NCBI RefSeq assembly: GCF_902167145.1
Contig: NC_050097.1
Location: 175,738,923-175,802,922 of the forward strand
Direction: 5' to 3'
Origin: Zea mays
Taxonomy: Eukaryota; Streptophyta; Magnoliopsida; Poales; Poaceae
Length of the DNA stretch: 64,000 nucleotides
Part shown: piece by piece, positions 1 to 10,900 of the stretch
Position numbering within the stretch: the first letter of the stretch is position 1
Layout: each line of letters opens with the position of its first letter
Notes under the pieces: model-generated
Told to the model about the DNA's origin: nothing
Databases searched by the model: none
What the model saw: the letters and a program-made list of their open reading frames with translations, nothing else
Made by a program: the position numbers and the translations under genes

Positions 1-565
1 TGGAGGAGAAACACAAGCAACCTTAGAGCATTCTTGATCATCCACACTCAGTCTTTGCGCATTCGTTTGTCATTCTAAGTGATTCGAGCTCCGTTCTAAT
101 GAGAACTTTGAGATAGTCTTTGAGCTCGATTCTTGGCCGTGTGTGTGCGCATTTTGCTGTGGATTTGTGTGTGTTGCTTCCCTTCCTTACTCTGTGATTC
201 TTTGTGAACATCAAAAGTGTAAGGGCGAGAGGTTCCAAGTTGTGGAGATTCCTCGCGAACGGGATAAGAAAAGAAAAGCATAACACTGTGGTATTCAAGT
301 TGATCATTGGATCACTTGAGAGGAGTTGAATGCAACTCTCATCCGTTGGGACGCCACAACGTGGAGTAGGCAAGTTTTGTACTTGGCCAAACCACGGGAT
401 AAATCACTGTGTCTTCTCTGTGTTGAATTCTTTGTGATTATCGTATTGTGCAAAACCTTCTCTCTAGCCACTTGGCGATTATTGTGCTAACACTTAACAA
501 GTTTTTGTGGCTATAAGTTTAAGTTCTACAGGATCACCTATTCACCCCCCCTCTAGGTGCTCTCA
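1..565 (+). repeat. Element A 5' LTR, last 565 bp
   Basis: Collinear and equal in length with 15111-15675, with about five substitutions (for example at 96 and 223). It ends in ..gctctca and is followed by the primer-binding site. The U3 part with promoter and palindromes is missing because the window starts just downstream of the TATA region. Open frames here on the minus strand are by-products of LTR sequence. Confidence 0.95.
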
Positions 566-580
566 ATTGGTATCAGAGCC
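566..580 (+). other. Primer-binding site of element A (initiator Met tRNA type)
   Basis: The bases attggtatcagagcc directly follow the 5' LTR. TGGTATCAGAGC is the standard plant Ty1/copia primer site, complementary to the 3' end of initiator Met tRNA. Minus-strand DNA synthesis of A would start here. Confidence 0.9.
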
Positions 581-615
581 GTTCTCTTCAAGAAAGGGAC
601 TAACCGCCCGTAGAG

Positions 616-2991
616 ATGGATCCTAAGGGCAAGGGGATGGTGATCAACGACAAGGAGAAGGAGACCTTCGTCAACGAGCTCAATAATGACAAGCCCACCG
701 ACTCAGGCTCGGGCCACAAAAGAAAAGACGGGAGGAAGAAGAAGACAAGGCGCATCAAGGAAATTGTCTACTACGACAGGGACGAATCTTCCTCCTCCCA
801 AAAGGACGACGACAACGACTACAGGAAGACGGTCAATTCAAACTTTTCATTTGATTATTCTCGTATTCCACATAGTTCGAATTCGCATTTGCTTTCCATT
901 CCTCTTGGCAAACCTCCACACTTCGATGGGGAGGACTACGGATTTTGGAGTCACAAAATGCGTAGTCACCTATTCTCTCTCCATCCAAGCATATGGGAGA
1001 TTGTAGAGAATGGAATGAAATTTGATAGCTCGGATAGCCCTATGCTTATAAATGAACAAATCCATAGAAATGCACAAGCTACTACTATTCTATTAGCATC
1101 TTTGTGCAGGGAAGAGTACAATAAGGTGAGCGGCTTGGACAACGCCAAGCAGATATGGGACACCCTCAAGATCTCTCACGAGGGGAACGACATCACCATG
1201 CTCACTAAAATGGAGTTGGTGGAGGGCGAGCTTGGACGATTCGCAATGATAAGGGGAGAGGAGCCAACTCAAACTTACAACCGGCTCAAGACCCTTATCA
1301 ACAAAATAAGGAGTTATGGAAGCACGCGATGGACGGACCACGACGTCGTCCGCCTAATGCTAAGGTCCTTTACCGTTCTTGATCCTCATCTCGTAAACAA
1401 TATTCGTGAGAATCCCAGGTACACGATGATGACGCCCGAGGAGGTGCTCGGAAAATTCGTAAGCGGGCGGATGATGATCAAGGAGGCGAGATACGTCGAC
1501 GACGCTCTAAACGGTCCAATCAATGAGCCTCAACCTCTTGCTCTCAAAGCAACAAGAAGCAAGGAGGCGCTACCTAGCAAGGTGGCACAAATTGAGGCGG
1601 CCGGACTTAATGATGAAGAGATGGCTCTCATCATCAAACGCTTCAAGTCGGTGCTTAAGGGTCACAAGGGGCAGCCAAGCAAGACCAAGACAAAAGGGAA
1701 GCGCTCATGCTTCAAATGCGGTAAGATTGGTCATTTTATTGCTGACTGTCCCGAAAATGAAAGTGACCAGGAACACGGGAGCAAGAGGGAAAAGAAGAAA
1801 AATTACAAGAAGGCCAAGGGCGAGGCACATCTAGGAAAGGAGTGGGACTCGGATTGTTCCTCCTCCGACTCTGACAATGAAGGACTCGCCGCCACCGCCT
1901 TCAACAAGTCATCCCTCTTCCCAAACGAGCGTCACACATGCCTCATGGCAAAGGAGAAGAAGGTATGTACTCGAGACGGTACTACTTATGATTCCTCTAG
2001 TGATGATGAATCTAGCGATGAGGAAATAGACTACTCTAGCTTGTTCAAGGGATTGGATAGAAATAAAATTGATAAAATCAATGAATTGATTGATGCATTG
2101 AATGAGAAGGATAAACTCTTAGAGAAACAAGAGGATTTATTGTATGAAGAGCATGATAAATTTGTAGAAGCTCAAAGATCTCATGCTCTAGAAGTTAAAA
2201 GAAATGAAATGCTTTCTTGTGAATTATCTTCTTGCCATGAGACAATTTCTAAATTAAGGAGCATTAATGATGATATGAATGCTAAGTTAGAGATTGCTAG
2301 TAAATCTATCTCTTGTGTAGAAAATGCTATAACGTGCACTAGGTGTAAAGATATTAACCTTGATGCTTATAGTGAACACCTAGCTTGCATTTCTAAATTA
2401 AATGAAGAGGTAGCTAGTCTTAATGCCCAACTTAAGACTAGCAAAAGTGATTTTGAAAAACTAAAATTTGCTAGGGATGCCTACACGGTTGGTAGACACC
2501 CCTCAATTAAGGATGGACTTGGCTTCAAGGGAGAAGCCAAGAACTTAACAAGCCATAAGGCTCCCATTCCCGCCAAGGAGAAAGGGAAGGCCCCTATGGC
2601 TAGTAGTGTGCAAAAGAACCATGCGTTTATGTACCATGATAAGAGACAAACTAGAAATGCTTATAGGAGTTACAATGCTTATGATGATTCTCATGACATG
2701 TTTGCTTCTAGTTCTTTCTATGTGCATGATAGAAATGTTGGTAGGAGAAATGCTGTTCACAATATGCCTAGGAGAAATGTTGTTAATGTTCCTAGGAGAG
2801 TTAATGAACCTTCTACAATATATCATGCTTTAAATGCTTCCTTTGCTATTTGTAGAAAGGATAGGAAAATAGTTGCTAGGAAGTTAGGGGCAAAATGCAA
2901 GGGAGACAAAACTTGCATTTGGGTCCCTAAGGATATTTGCACTAACCTTGTAGGACCCAACATGAGTTGGGTACCTAAGACCCAAGCCTAA
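616..2991 (+). CDS. gag: Sirevirus gag polyprotein (element A), intact, 791 aa
   Basis: Gag forms the cytoplasmic virus-like particle and packages the element RNA. The ATG at 616 follows the primer site by 35 bp and is the first in the frame. The N-terminal 75 residues are lysine/aspartate-rich. Residues of about 95-300 form the copia-type gag domain (start GKPPHFDGEDYGFW). One CX2CX4HX4C zinc knuckle starts near residue 365 (CFKCGKIGHFIADC). An acidic Ser/Asp stretch and a coiled coil (about 475-640) follow. The C-terminus has paired 'WVPK' motifs seen also in gag of C and D. At 791 aa it is long, as usual for Sireviruses. It stops at TAA 2989-2991. The pol frame is offset by +1 and opens at 2966, so the frames overlap slightly. 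The frame has no internal stop. Confidence 0.93.
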   Translation: MDPKGKGMVINDKEKETFVNELNNDKPTDSGSGHKRKDGRKKKTRRIKEIVYYDRDESSSSQKDDDNDYRKTVNSNFSFDYSRIPHSSNSHLLSIPLGKPPHFDGEDYGFWSHKMRSHLFSLHPSIWEIVENGMKFDSSDSPMLINEQIHRNAQATTILLASLCREEYNKVSGLDNAKQIWDTLKISHEGNDITMLTKMELVEGELGRFAMIRGEEPTQTYNRLKTLINKIRSYGSTRWTDHDVVRLMLRSFTVLDPHLVNNIRENPRYTMMTPEEVLGKFVSGRMMIKEARYVDDALNGPINEPQPLALKATRSKEALPSKVAQIEAAGLNDEEMALIIKRFKSVLKGHKGQPSKTKTKGKRSCFKCGKIGHFIADCPENESDQEHGSKREKKKNYKKAKGEAHLGKEWDSDCSSSDSDNEGLAATAFNKSSLFPNERHTCLMAKEKKVCTRDGTTYDSSSDDESSDEEIDYSSLFKGLDRNKIDKINELIDALNEKDKLLEKQEDLLYEEHDKFVEAQRSHALEVKRNEMLSCELSSCHETISKLRSINDDMNAKLEIASKSISCVENAITCTRCKDINLDAYSEHLACISKLNEEVASLNAQLKTSKSDFEKLKFARDAYTVGRHPSIKDGLGFKGEAKNLTSHKAPIPAKEKGKAPMASSVQKNHAFMYHDKRQTRNAYRSYNAYDDSHDMFASSSFYVHDRNVGRRNAVHNMPRRNVVNVPRRVNEPSTIYHALNASFAICRKDRKIVARKLGAKCKGDKTCIWVPKDICTNLVGPNMSWVPKTQA

Positions 2992-3006
2992 ATTTGCCTT
3001 GCAGGT
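2992..3006 (+). other. Splice-acceptor-like site at the gag/pol junction of A
   Basis: Directly after the gag stop lies atttgccttgcag followed by gtttatgcatc, a pyrimidine-containing TTGCAG that looks like a plant 3' splice site. The equivalent place in D reads aattgtttttgcag, and in C gacaagctttgcag. Pol has no nearby ATG, so the site could join pol to an upstream exon. This is inference; ribosomal frameshifting is the alternative. Confidence 0.4.
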
Positions 3007-4677
3007 TTATGCATCCGGGGGTTCAAGCTGGATTATCGACAGTGGATGCACAAACCATATGACGGGGGAGAAGAAGATGTTCACCTCCTACGTCAAGAAT
3101 AAGGATTCCCAAGATTCAATTATATTCGGTGATGGGAATCAAGGCAAGGTAAAAGGGTTAGGTAAAATTGCAATTTCTAATGAGCACTCTATCTCTAATG
3201 TGTTTTTAGTAGAGTCTCTTGGATATAATTTGCTATCGGTTAGTCAATTATGCAATATGGGATATAACTGTCTATTCACAAATGTAGATGTGTCTGTCTT
3301 TAGAAGAAGTGATGGTTCACTAGCTTTTAAGGGTGTATTAGACGGCAAACTTTATTTAGTTGATTTTGCAAAAGAAGAGGCTTGTCTAGATGCATGCTTA
3401 ATAGCTAAGACTAGCATGGGCTGGTTGTGGCATCGCCGCTTAGCACATGTGGGGATGAAGAACCTTCACAAGCTTCTAAAGGGAGAACACGTGATAGGTT
3501 TGACTAATGTGCAATTCGAAAAAGATAGACCTTGTGTAGCTTGTCAAGCAGGTAAACAAGTGGGAGGAGCACATCACAGCAAAAATGTGATGACCACCTC
3601 AAGACCTCTGGAGCTGCTGCATATGGACCTCTTCGGACCAGTCGCCTATCTGAGTATAGGGGGAAGTAAGTATGGTCTAGTTATTGTTGATGACTTTTCC
3701 CGCTTCACTTGGGTGTTCTTTTTGCAGGATAAGTCTGAAACTCAAGGAACCCTCAAGCGCTTCCTAAGGAGAGCTCAAAATGAGTTTGAGCTCAAGGTGA
3801 AGAAGATAAGGAGCGACAATGGGTCCGAATTCAAGAACCTTCAAGTGGAGGAGTTCCTTGAGGAAGAAGGAATCAAGCACGAGTTCTCCGCTCCCTACAC
3901 ACCACAACAAAATGGTGTGGTAGAAAGGAAGAACAGGACGCTCATCGATATGGCGAGGACGATGCTAGGAGAGTTCAAGACCCCCGAGTGCTTTTGGACG
4001 GAAGCCGTGAACACGGCTTGCCACGCCATCAACAGGGTCTACCTTCATCGCCTCCTCAAGAAGACCTCATATGAGCTACTAACCGGTAACAAACCCAATG
4101 TATCTTACTTTCGTGTATTTGGGAGCAAGTGCTACATTCTAGTAAAGAAGGGTAGAAATTCTAAGTTTGCTCCCAAAGCTGTAGAAGGGTTTTTGTTAGG
4201 TTATGACTCAAATACAAAGGCGTATAGAGTCTTCAACAAATCATCGGGTTTGGTTGAAGTCTCTAGCGACGTTGTATTTGATGAGACTAATGGCTCTCCA
4301 AGAGAGCAAGTTGTTGATCTTGATGATGTAGATGAAGAAGACGTTCCGACGGCCGCTATACGAACCATGGCGATTGGTGATGTGCGGCCACAGGAACAAG
4401 ATGAGCAAGATCAACCTTCTTCCTCAACTATGGTGCATCCCCCAACTCAAGACGATGAACAGGTTCATCAACAGGAGGCGTGTGATCAAGGGGGAGCACA
4501 AGATGATCATGTGATGGAGGAAGAAGCGGAACCGGCACCTCCAACCCAAGTTCGAGCGGTGATTCAAAGGGATCATCCCGTCGACCAAATTCTGGGTGAT
4601 ATTAGCAAGGGAGTAACTACTCGGTCTCGATTAGTTAATTTTTGTGAACATTACTCTTTTGTCTCTTCTATTGAGCC
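2999..4677 (+). CDS. pol: Sirevirus pol, 5' segment: protease and integrase (element A)
   Basis: This is the first part of the pol polyprotein. The aspartic protease active site WIIDSGCTNHMTG is near 3030-3070. A GAG-pre-integrase zinc-binding region (WHRRLAHVGM .. CVACQAGK) spans about 3425-3560. The integrase core follows with catalytic D in HMDLFGP (about 3626), D in SDNGSEF (about 3814) and E in GVVERKNR (about 3922). An acidic, Gln-rich linker follows. There is no ATG at the start, and the frame opens at 2966 after a stop. The frame is cut at 4677 by element B; past that point the open frame reads B's LTR and is spurious. It resumes after 12113. Confidence 0.92.
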
Positions 4678-5318
4678 TGTTGGGGACCTTCGGCGTCCGA
4701 AGGTCCTCAAAAACAGGATTTAACAGTATTTCTGTAGTACAATGTGTGAACAGGTACCTTCGGACTAAAGTTGGCATTGCAGTAGACCGGAATAATACGA
4801 AGGTTGATACAGAGCCGAAGGTGCGAGCAGGAAAGCTTCGGCGTAACAGCAAAGAGTGGAACCGACTTAAAGATGAAAAGGCTATTCAGACCTCGATAGA
4901 CTACTATAGAGTTATTATCAAATGTAAAGGGCATGAATGTAATTTTGTAAGGGCTGTGTCCCGTGTCTATAAATAGGTGAACAGTATCCCCGTACTGTTC
5001 ACGCTGACTTGGCATTCGTTTTCTGCGTCACGCTTGTACTGTCATTTCCTTCCGATTGAAGGTACACTTGTAGCTCAATAATATTTTTGTTTATGCTCAA
5101 TAATAATAAATGATTGTTCATGTTTCTTTTACATTCTTTATATTTCATCCTTCGTCATTGTTTGATGAATTTATGAAGGTATGTCCTTCATAACCTTCGT
5201 CCGCAAGTCATTATATTCTAAGGAAAATAATGCTTCGGAGGACAAAGGATATTAACGATTAACATTTTCTATGTTGCCTTGTTCTTAACTCTTAGCACTT
5301 AAGAACAAGTCCCCAACA
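4678..5318 (+). repeat. Element B 5' LTR (641 bp)
   Basis: Starts TGTTGGGGACC and ends CCCCAACA. The first 30 bases contain an inverted repeat, ggaccttcgg-cgt-ccgaaggtcc (4683-4705). A TATA box (tataaata) is at 4968-4975. The LTR carries many CCTTCGG motifs. Its interior ORF on the plus strand is not a gene. Confidence 0.96.
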
Positions 5319-5336
5319 TTGGCGCCCACCTCCGGT
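5319..5336 (+). other. Primer-binding site of element B
   Basis: ttggcgcccacctccggt follows the LTR directly, and the same bases follow the 5' LTR of element I (60601). I do not assign the tRNA. Confidence 0.75.
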
Positions 5337-5392
5337 GAACTCACTTCCATTTCTTGAGCTTTTCAACACCTTCGGCAAGCATCACCTTCGTC

Positions 5393-6910
5393 ATGCCGCC
5401 GAAGAAGACTTCAGCACCAGGGGCTGGCACACTGCAGCCACTGGACCCCAATCAAGACGTCCTTTCTCTTAGAGAGGCACGAAGCCAGAAGAGGAAGGCT
5501 ACCAGTCCAATACCTCCGGAGGATGATCTAGATCAGGAGATTCAAAATCTGGAAATCCTTCAGCAGCAGGTTCAACGCAAGAAGGAGAAGATGGCCAGGC
5601 TAGCTGAACTGCAGAGGCAGATAGACGAAGCCTCTGAAGAAGTTCGTCATCTTGCTCAGGATGAGCAACACCGAAGGCCTCAACATCAAGATCTTCATCA
5701 GGAGGGCTTTCCCAATGAAGATGACTGGTATGACAATTTCCATCATGGGAATTTTGTTTTTGATGATGCTTCTCCCCTATCCGCTGAGCTGCAGGCTACA
5801 CCTTGGCCTCCGTCTTACAAGCCGCCTCAGCTCCCCGTATTTGATGGTCACTCAGACCCGAAGCAGTTTTTGATGAGCTACGAAGCAACAGTGTCTTCGT
5901 ACGGTGGCAATGCTTCAGTCATGGCCAAATCTTTCGTTATGGCTGTCAGAAGTGTTGCTCAAACCTGGTATTCCTCCCTTAGACCAGGAACGATCACTTC
6001 ATGGCAGAAGCTGAAGGACTTGTTGTTAACCAGCTTTCAAGGGTTTCAGACGAAGCCGGTCACTGCTCAGGCTCTCTTCCAATGTACCCAGGACCATGAA
6101 GAGTACCTTCAGGCATATGTCCGAAGGTTTCTACGATTGAGAGCACAAGCGCCAACAGTGCCTAATGAGATTGTCATTGAGGCTATGATCAAGGGGCTTC
6201 GGCCAGGGCCGTCAGCACAGTATTTTGCCAGGAAGCCACCACAAACACTGGAAAAGCTGCTCCAGAAGATGGACGAATACATTCGAGCTGACAATGACTT
6301 TCGTCAAAGAAGGGAGGAGGCTTTCAGGTTTTCTGAAATGACCAGGGGCTTCGGAGGGAGGTTTTACCCGAGGCATGTGAGATCAATTCACAATTCTACA
6401 CAAAATGATGACAGAGGAAGCCAACAGCAAAGGCCACAATGCTCCTCACAGGCTTCTGGACAACAGCAAAACTCCTTCCGACCACCAGCTCCAAGAGGCA
6501 GAGGCGCCAGGGGCTTCGGAGGAAGATTTGGCGATCAACCGAGAAGAATCTTTTGCTTATTCTGTGGTGAGAACAAAGGCCATACTACCAGGATGTGCCA
6601 TGTTACTATTCAGAAGCAAAAGGAAATAGCTGAAGCAGCAGCACAGCAAGCCCAGCCGAAGCAGGTCATGCATACAGCTTCGTATCATTCGCCCTACATC
6701 CCAGAATATGTGGGCAACCATCCTGCAGTCTCTGCTGCTTCGGCGAGTCAGCCTCAAGCTTCCTGGCAACAGCCTCCGCCTCCACCTCCATTGCAACAAG
6801 GCCAGCAGCCAGAAGGGAGCCAATATGCTCCGCATCAAAGGGACTTCAGAGAACAGTCCGAAGCTCGCACAGTCAACAGCACTGTGCCAGAGTCAAAGCA
6901 CATCTATTGA
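5393..6910 (+). CDS. gag: Tat-type gag of element B, intact, 505 aa
   Basis: Capsid/nucleocapsid protein that packages element RNA. The ATG at 5393 (MPPKKTSAPG) is chosen because the homologue in element I starts at the same place; the frame is open further up, but only through a TTG. Residues of about 50-100 form a coiled coil (EIQNLEILQQQVQRKKEKM). About 145-280 is the retrotransposon gag domain (PQLPVFDGHSDPKQFLMSY). The zinc finger near residue 390 reads CLFCGENKGHTTRMC, that is CX2CX5HX4C, one residue longer than the usual knuckle. The C-terminus is Gln/Pro-rich. There are no stops, and its length is identical to the copy in I. Ty3/gypsy protease, RT and integrase do not follow. Confidence 0.9.
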   Translation: MPPKKTSAPGAGTLQPLDPNQDVLSLREARSQKRKATSPIPPEDDLDQEIQNLEILQQQVQRKKEKMARLAELQRQIDEASEEVRHLAQDEQHRRPQHQDLHQEGFPNEDDWYDNFHHGNFVFDDASPLSAELQATPWPPSYKPPQLPVFDGHSDPKQFLMSYEATVSSYGGNASVMAKSFVMAVRSVAQTWYSSLRPGTITSWQKLKDLLLTSFQGFQTKPVTAQALFQCTQDHEEYLQAYVRRFLRLRAQAPTVPNEIVIEAMIKGLRPGPSAQYFARKPPQTLEKLLQKMDEYIRADNDFRQRREEAFRFSEMTRGFGGRFYPRHVRSIHNSTQNDDRGSQQQRPQCSSQASGQQQNSFRPPAPRGRGARGFGGRFGDQPRRIFCLFCGENKGHTTRMCHVTIQKQKEIAEAAAQQAQPKQVMHTASYHSPYIPEYVGNHPAVSAASASQPQASWQQPPPPPPLQQGQQPEGSQYAPHQRDFREQSEARTVNSTVPESKHIY

Positions 6911-7169
6911 CAAATATCCTACCTTAATAAGCAATCTTTTCATTCAGTTTTATTTTCTGTAATAAAGGACATTGTTTAGGTTACATGTAATTAGTTTCGT
7001 TCATTCCTACAAGAGAAATATGTTTTCTTCACAGGCTTGTGATAATAAAAAGGACCTTCGGACTATCGAAAGTTCTTCGAAGCAACAAAAAGTCGTTCTA
7101 AGGAACGCAGAGTAAGTTTGACGAAGTCACAAAAAGTCGTTCCGAAGGGAGCGCAGTGTAAGTTTTCTG
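6911..7169 (+). other. Noncoding stretch after gag of element B
   Basis: AT-rich 3' untranslated region of gag. Short motifs (aaagtcgttcc) here are degenerate precursors of the tandem repeat that follows. No coding signal. Confidence 0.6.
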
Positions 7170-7466
7170 CTCCAAAGTCGTTCCAAAAGGAATGCAGAGC
7201 ATACAGCGAAAAGTCAACGCTGATACCGCCTAAGTAAAAGGCGAAGAAGCTCCAAAGACGTTCCTAAGGGAATGCAGAGCTTACAGCGAAAAGTCAACGC
7301 TGATACCGCCTAAGTAAAAGGCGAAGAAGCTCCAAAGACGTTCCTAAGGGAATGCAGAGCTTACAGCGAAAAGTCAACGCTGATTCCGCCTAAGTAAAAG
7401 GCGAAGAAGCTCCAAAGACGTTCCTAAGGGAATGCAGAGCTTATAGAGAAAAGTCAACGCTGATTT
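7170..7466 (+). repeat. 80-bp tandem repeat in element B (about 3.7 units)
   Basis: The marker gcgaagaagc recurs at 7241, 7321 and 7401, giving an 80-bp period. Each unit has three small inverted repeats: ttcc/ggaa, CAGCG..CGCTG and CGCCT..AGGCG. The array lies between gag and the 3' end of the antisense gene. Element I has a related array with a 64-bp unit in the same place. Confidence 0.92.
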
Positions 7467-7944
7467 AAAAAAAAATTATGTGTTTTATCGCGCAGATATG
7501 TGTGTATCTTCGGAACATCACCTTACATAGCATAACATCATCACATCATCTTTGCATAACATAAGCATCATACATCATACTGCATGTGGCATAAGAAAGA
7601 AGTATGATACCAATCTTCGGGAAAACGCTTTGAAAAAGGGGCAAATCATGCCGTCACAAGGAGAAACAATATTGATCTCTCAAGTATAGCCTTGAAGAAT
7701 GTTTCTACGAAGCTTCAACACTTTTCAGGATACTTCGGATATTGTTGTGATAAATGGTAATTCTTCTTCACGAAGCATGAAAAGAAGGGAAGGTGTTTTT
7801 TCACCAAAGACTCAAAAACGGTACGTACGTAAAGTTTCATGCATCGTAAAGAATTGAACCATAAAGAAAAATAAAACGAATATATTACATACAGGATTAC
7901 AAGGTATTACACATGTTACATTTAAAATGTTTTTACAGTAGCAT
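7467..7944. other. 3' untranslated and downstream region of the antisense gene of element B
   Basis: AT-rich, no ORF of note. It covers the probable 3' UTR of the minus-strand gene and repeated cataacatcatcac-like motifs (about 7530-7580). The same block occurs in element I (about 62760-63200). Confidence 0.55.
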
Positions 7945-10900
7945 TTAGTCTTCCCTAAGTACCACTTCTGCAGCTTCGTTCAACAATCGATCGACAACTT
8001 CATCCATAATATCTTCAGCCATCTTTTTTATCTCATCATCACCCCTAGGCCGAGCACCCGGAGATACTTCAGTAGGATCTGAGGAAGGACAGGACACGGC
8101 TACATTGCTATTACAAATCGTAAACAAATCTTAAAGCCTAAGATTACAACACGATAAAAACTACTAGTTAATACCTAATTGACCTTCGGCCTCTGCGCTC
8201 TTTTTAGCAGCCTCAGCTACTTCTCTAGCATCGTGAATGCCCTTTTCACTTCTTCGAATAATTTCTCCGGCCATCTCTCGGCCACCATTATCCCAGATAT
8301 CAGTAAAAAACTTTCCACCAATTATGCTAGCTTCGGCCGAAGGATCTTTTGTATCTTCAAAGGACAAAGCAGCTTCGGACTGTGCCAAAATTTTTATATG
8401 TTCACAGCCCTTTTTCTCTAAGATGGTGGCAATCCCTCTGGCGCCAGAGAAGGCACATATATCTCCTCGGCTACTTAAAATTTCTTCGAAGGCTTCAGCT
8501 TCGTGGCCAATCCATTCAATAACACCTTCGGGATTGCCTCTCGAAAAGTTTTCCTCACTTGAGAACGCGCCAACCTTGGCGAAGCTAGCCTTTAATTTCT
8601 TAACACAATCTATAGACTTGTTGTAGCATCGCTTTTTGGACGAACGAAGCTCTTCAACAGTCACTTCTAGGTGATCCGCCCATTGGTCGCTGAGTTCACG
8701 TTTTGTTTCTTCAAGAATGCGCTCTTCCTTGGCTCTGGCCAGTTGCTTCCGAAGGTCTTCAATTTCGCGTTTCTGAACTTCAGCTTGACTTTTAAAAGCA
8801 GTTTCGTCTTCCTTTATTTTATTTATCAATGAGTATAATATTTTATCTTTTTCGAGACCTTCGTTCCTCAGTTCAATTACTTCAGAACGAAGGTTGCTCA
8901 GGGCTATAGTACATCCTTCGTCCTCAGCATCTTTCTGCGCCCTGAGGGCATTGCTGAGTATCAGGCCCTGCAAAGAAGAGTATGTTTTTATCCTTAGGTT
9001 TAAACAAACGAAAAATTTTGAAAAAATACAAGAATTTCATTTCTCGCACCTTTAAGCTATTGTAAGCTAGGCTGTCAGCCAGATCATTCTTTGACAGCAC
9101 CGAAAGTCCGTCTTCTAAAGTTGGAAATCCGAAGCTCCTGCTCATCTCCCGACAGACAGAAATTTCCTTGCTGTCGGGGAGACAATACAAGAAGTCTTCT
9201 TCTCCACTGCCATTGAATATTAATGCCCCCTTTGGATATTTCAGTCTTTGGGCATAGTGCTGGGCCTCTTGTTCTTCTTTTTCTGATAGTTTTTTCCTCG
9301 AAGCATGACGAATAATATAGTCACGAATTTTGGAGGATGCTTCGGGGGCAATAACACCGGTTTCTTCAGCAAATGTTGGCTTTGTTATTTTTTCTGCCTC
9401 ACTTTCCAAGGGTTTTATCTTTGCGGGCTCTGAAGGCCCAGCTTCGGTTTCAGTCTCTTGACTTGGAGCTTTAGAATCAGAAATTTCAGTTGTTTCGGGA
9501 GTAGCAGCAGCCTTCTTCGGAGGTGTGCTTGAAGATTTAATCGTTTCCAGTACATCTAGCACATTCGCCATTCTCTTTCTTTTCGGAGTTACGGCTGGCA
9601 CTTTTTCATTTTTTGCCCTCCCAATGCTTGCTGCAGGACTCAAAACTTCTGATGTTTTGGAACCCCCAGTTACTTCCTTTACCTCTTCCATTTTTTCTGT
9701 GGATGGCGCTTCGACCTTCTCTTTCGTTTCTGATATCAAAATCTTTGATTGCTCCAATTTTGTCTCTGTTGGCACTTTGGCCGCTTCTGCGACTTCTGGC
9801 AGCAAAGTTGGCTCGGTTGGTTTTTCAGCTTCGGTGGCCGAAGGAATTTCTCCAGTAAACTCAGGCACCGAAGCTGGTTCAATATAGCGCGGCCGATGTG
9901 TGAGAACCTTTATTTTCTTTCTTTTTGGTTCTGGCTCGTCAAAAGCAATTGTAGCTTCTTCTTTTGCAGAGGTTGTGTTTTTTCTCTTCTGCCTTTGAAT
10001 GGGATAGCAATAGTCAGGGTAGACAAACCCGATTGCATCGAATACCCGATTCAGCCTCTTCTTCTTTCGGCCTCCGAAGGCTGCCGACATTGCAGTATCT
10101 TCGGCCTTCGAATAAGCCCCAAGCAGTTCATCACTTAAATTTTCAATACTTTTTAACCAGTCGTCATCTGGCTCGACGAATTTATCTCCAAATTTAAAAG
10201 TGTACTTCAACCTGATAAGACCACCTTCGTCGGCCTCTTTTACGGTTTCTTGAGGCATTTCCCATTTCTCCGCAAGTGGCCATACCCTGAAGGCAATATG
10301 CTCTTGAACTAAATCTCTTGTTCCAATGAAAGAGCACACTGCGCCGAAGGCCCTCTGGCATTCTTCGGCAGCTTCATTCATTTCAACCTTCGGCCTCCGA
10401 AGGCCGAAGCTTTGCCAAATAGGGCGCATAATTATGCCTTTGATATCTTCTCGCGCGCTCAGGTCATTTTTCACATAGAACCATTCTGTCATCCAGTCTC
10501 CGGGCCATCTTTTCCGAAAGGTCGGCACGGGGCAGCTTGACCCAGACCGAGAAATAAAACTGTAGCAGCCAAAATTGTTGTGATACTGTTCTTTACCCCA
10601 AGGTTTTGTTTCATATGATAATTCATGTATATTGCAGAAGCTTTTCGCGTCAGGTTTCAGACCTTGGCTTCTCACGGCCCACACGAAGACATTCAGTTTT
10701 ATAATTGCCTCGGGCGTAAGTTGGTGGAGATAAACTTCGAATATTTTCAGTACCTCCACAACGAAGCTGCTCAAAGGAAATCGCAGTCCAGCTTTCAGAA
10801 AGCTTCGGTACACTACGACTTCATTCTCTTCAGGGTGTGGGCAAGTTTTTTCGCCTTCATCGGCCCTCACAATGGACAAATCCCGCAAATACCTTCCTCT

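Noticed and set aside
566..580. tRNA-like sequence
   Set aside because: Only the primer site complementary to a tRNA 3' end; no cloverleaf. The same applies at 26283, 37311 and 42481.
4678..4723. Last 15 codons of the A pol frame
   Set aside because: They read into the LTR of B; true pol stops at 4677 and resumes after 12113.
5354..5392. Upstream extension of B gag to 5354
   Set aside because: Begins at TTG, not ATG; element I supports the ATG at the MPPKK start.
7170..7466. CRISPR-like regular repeats (also 53121-53690 and 62501-62707)
   Set aside because: Head-to-tail repeats without unique spacers, inside eukaryotic retrotransposons.
8237..8626. 129-codon plus-strand frame
   Set aside because: Reverse shadow of the antisense exon 2 of B, which has conserved protein sequence in I.
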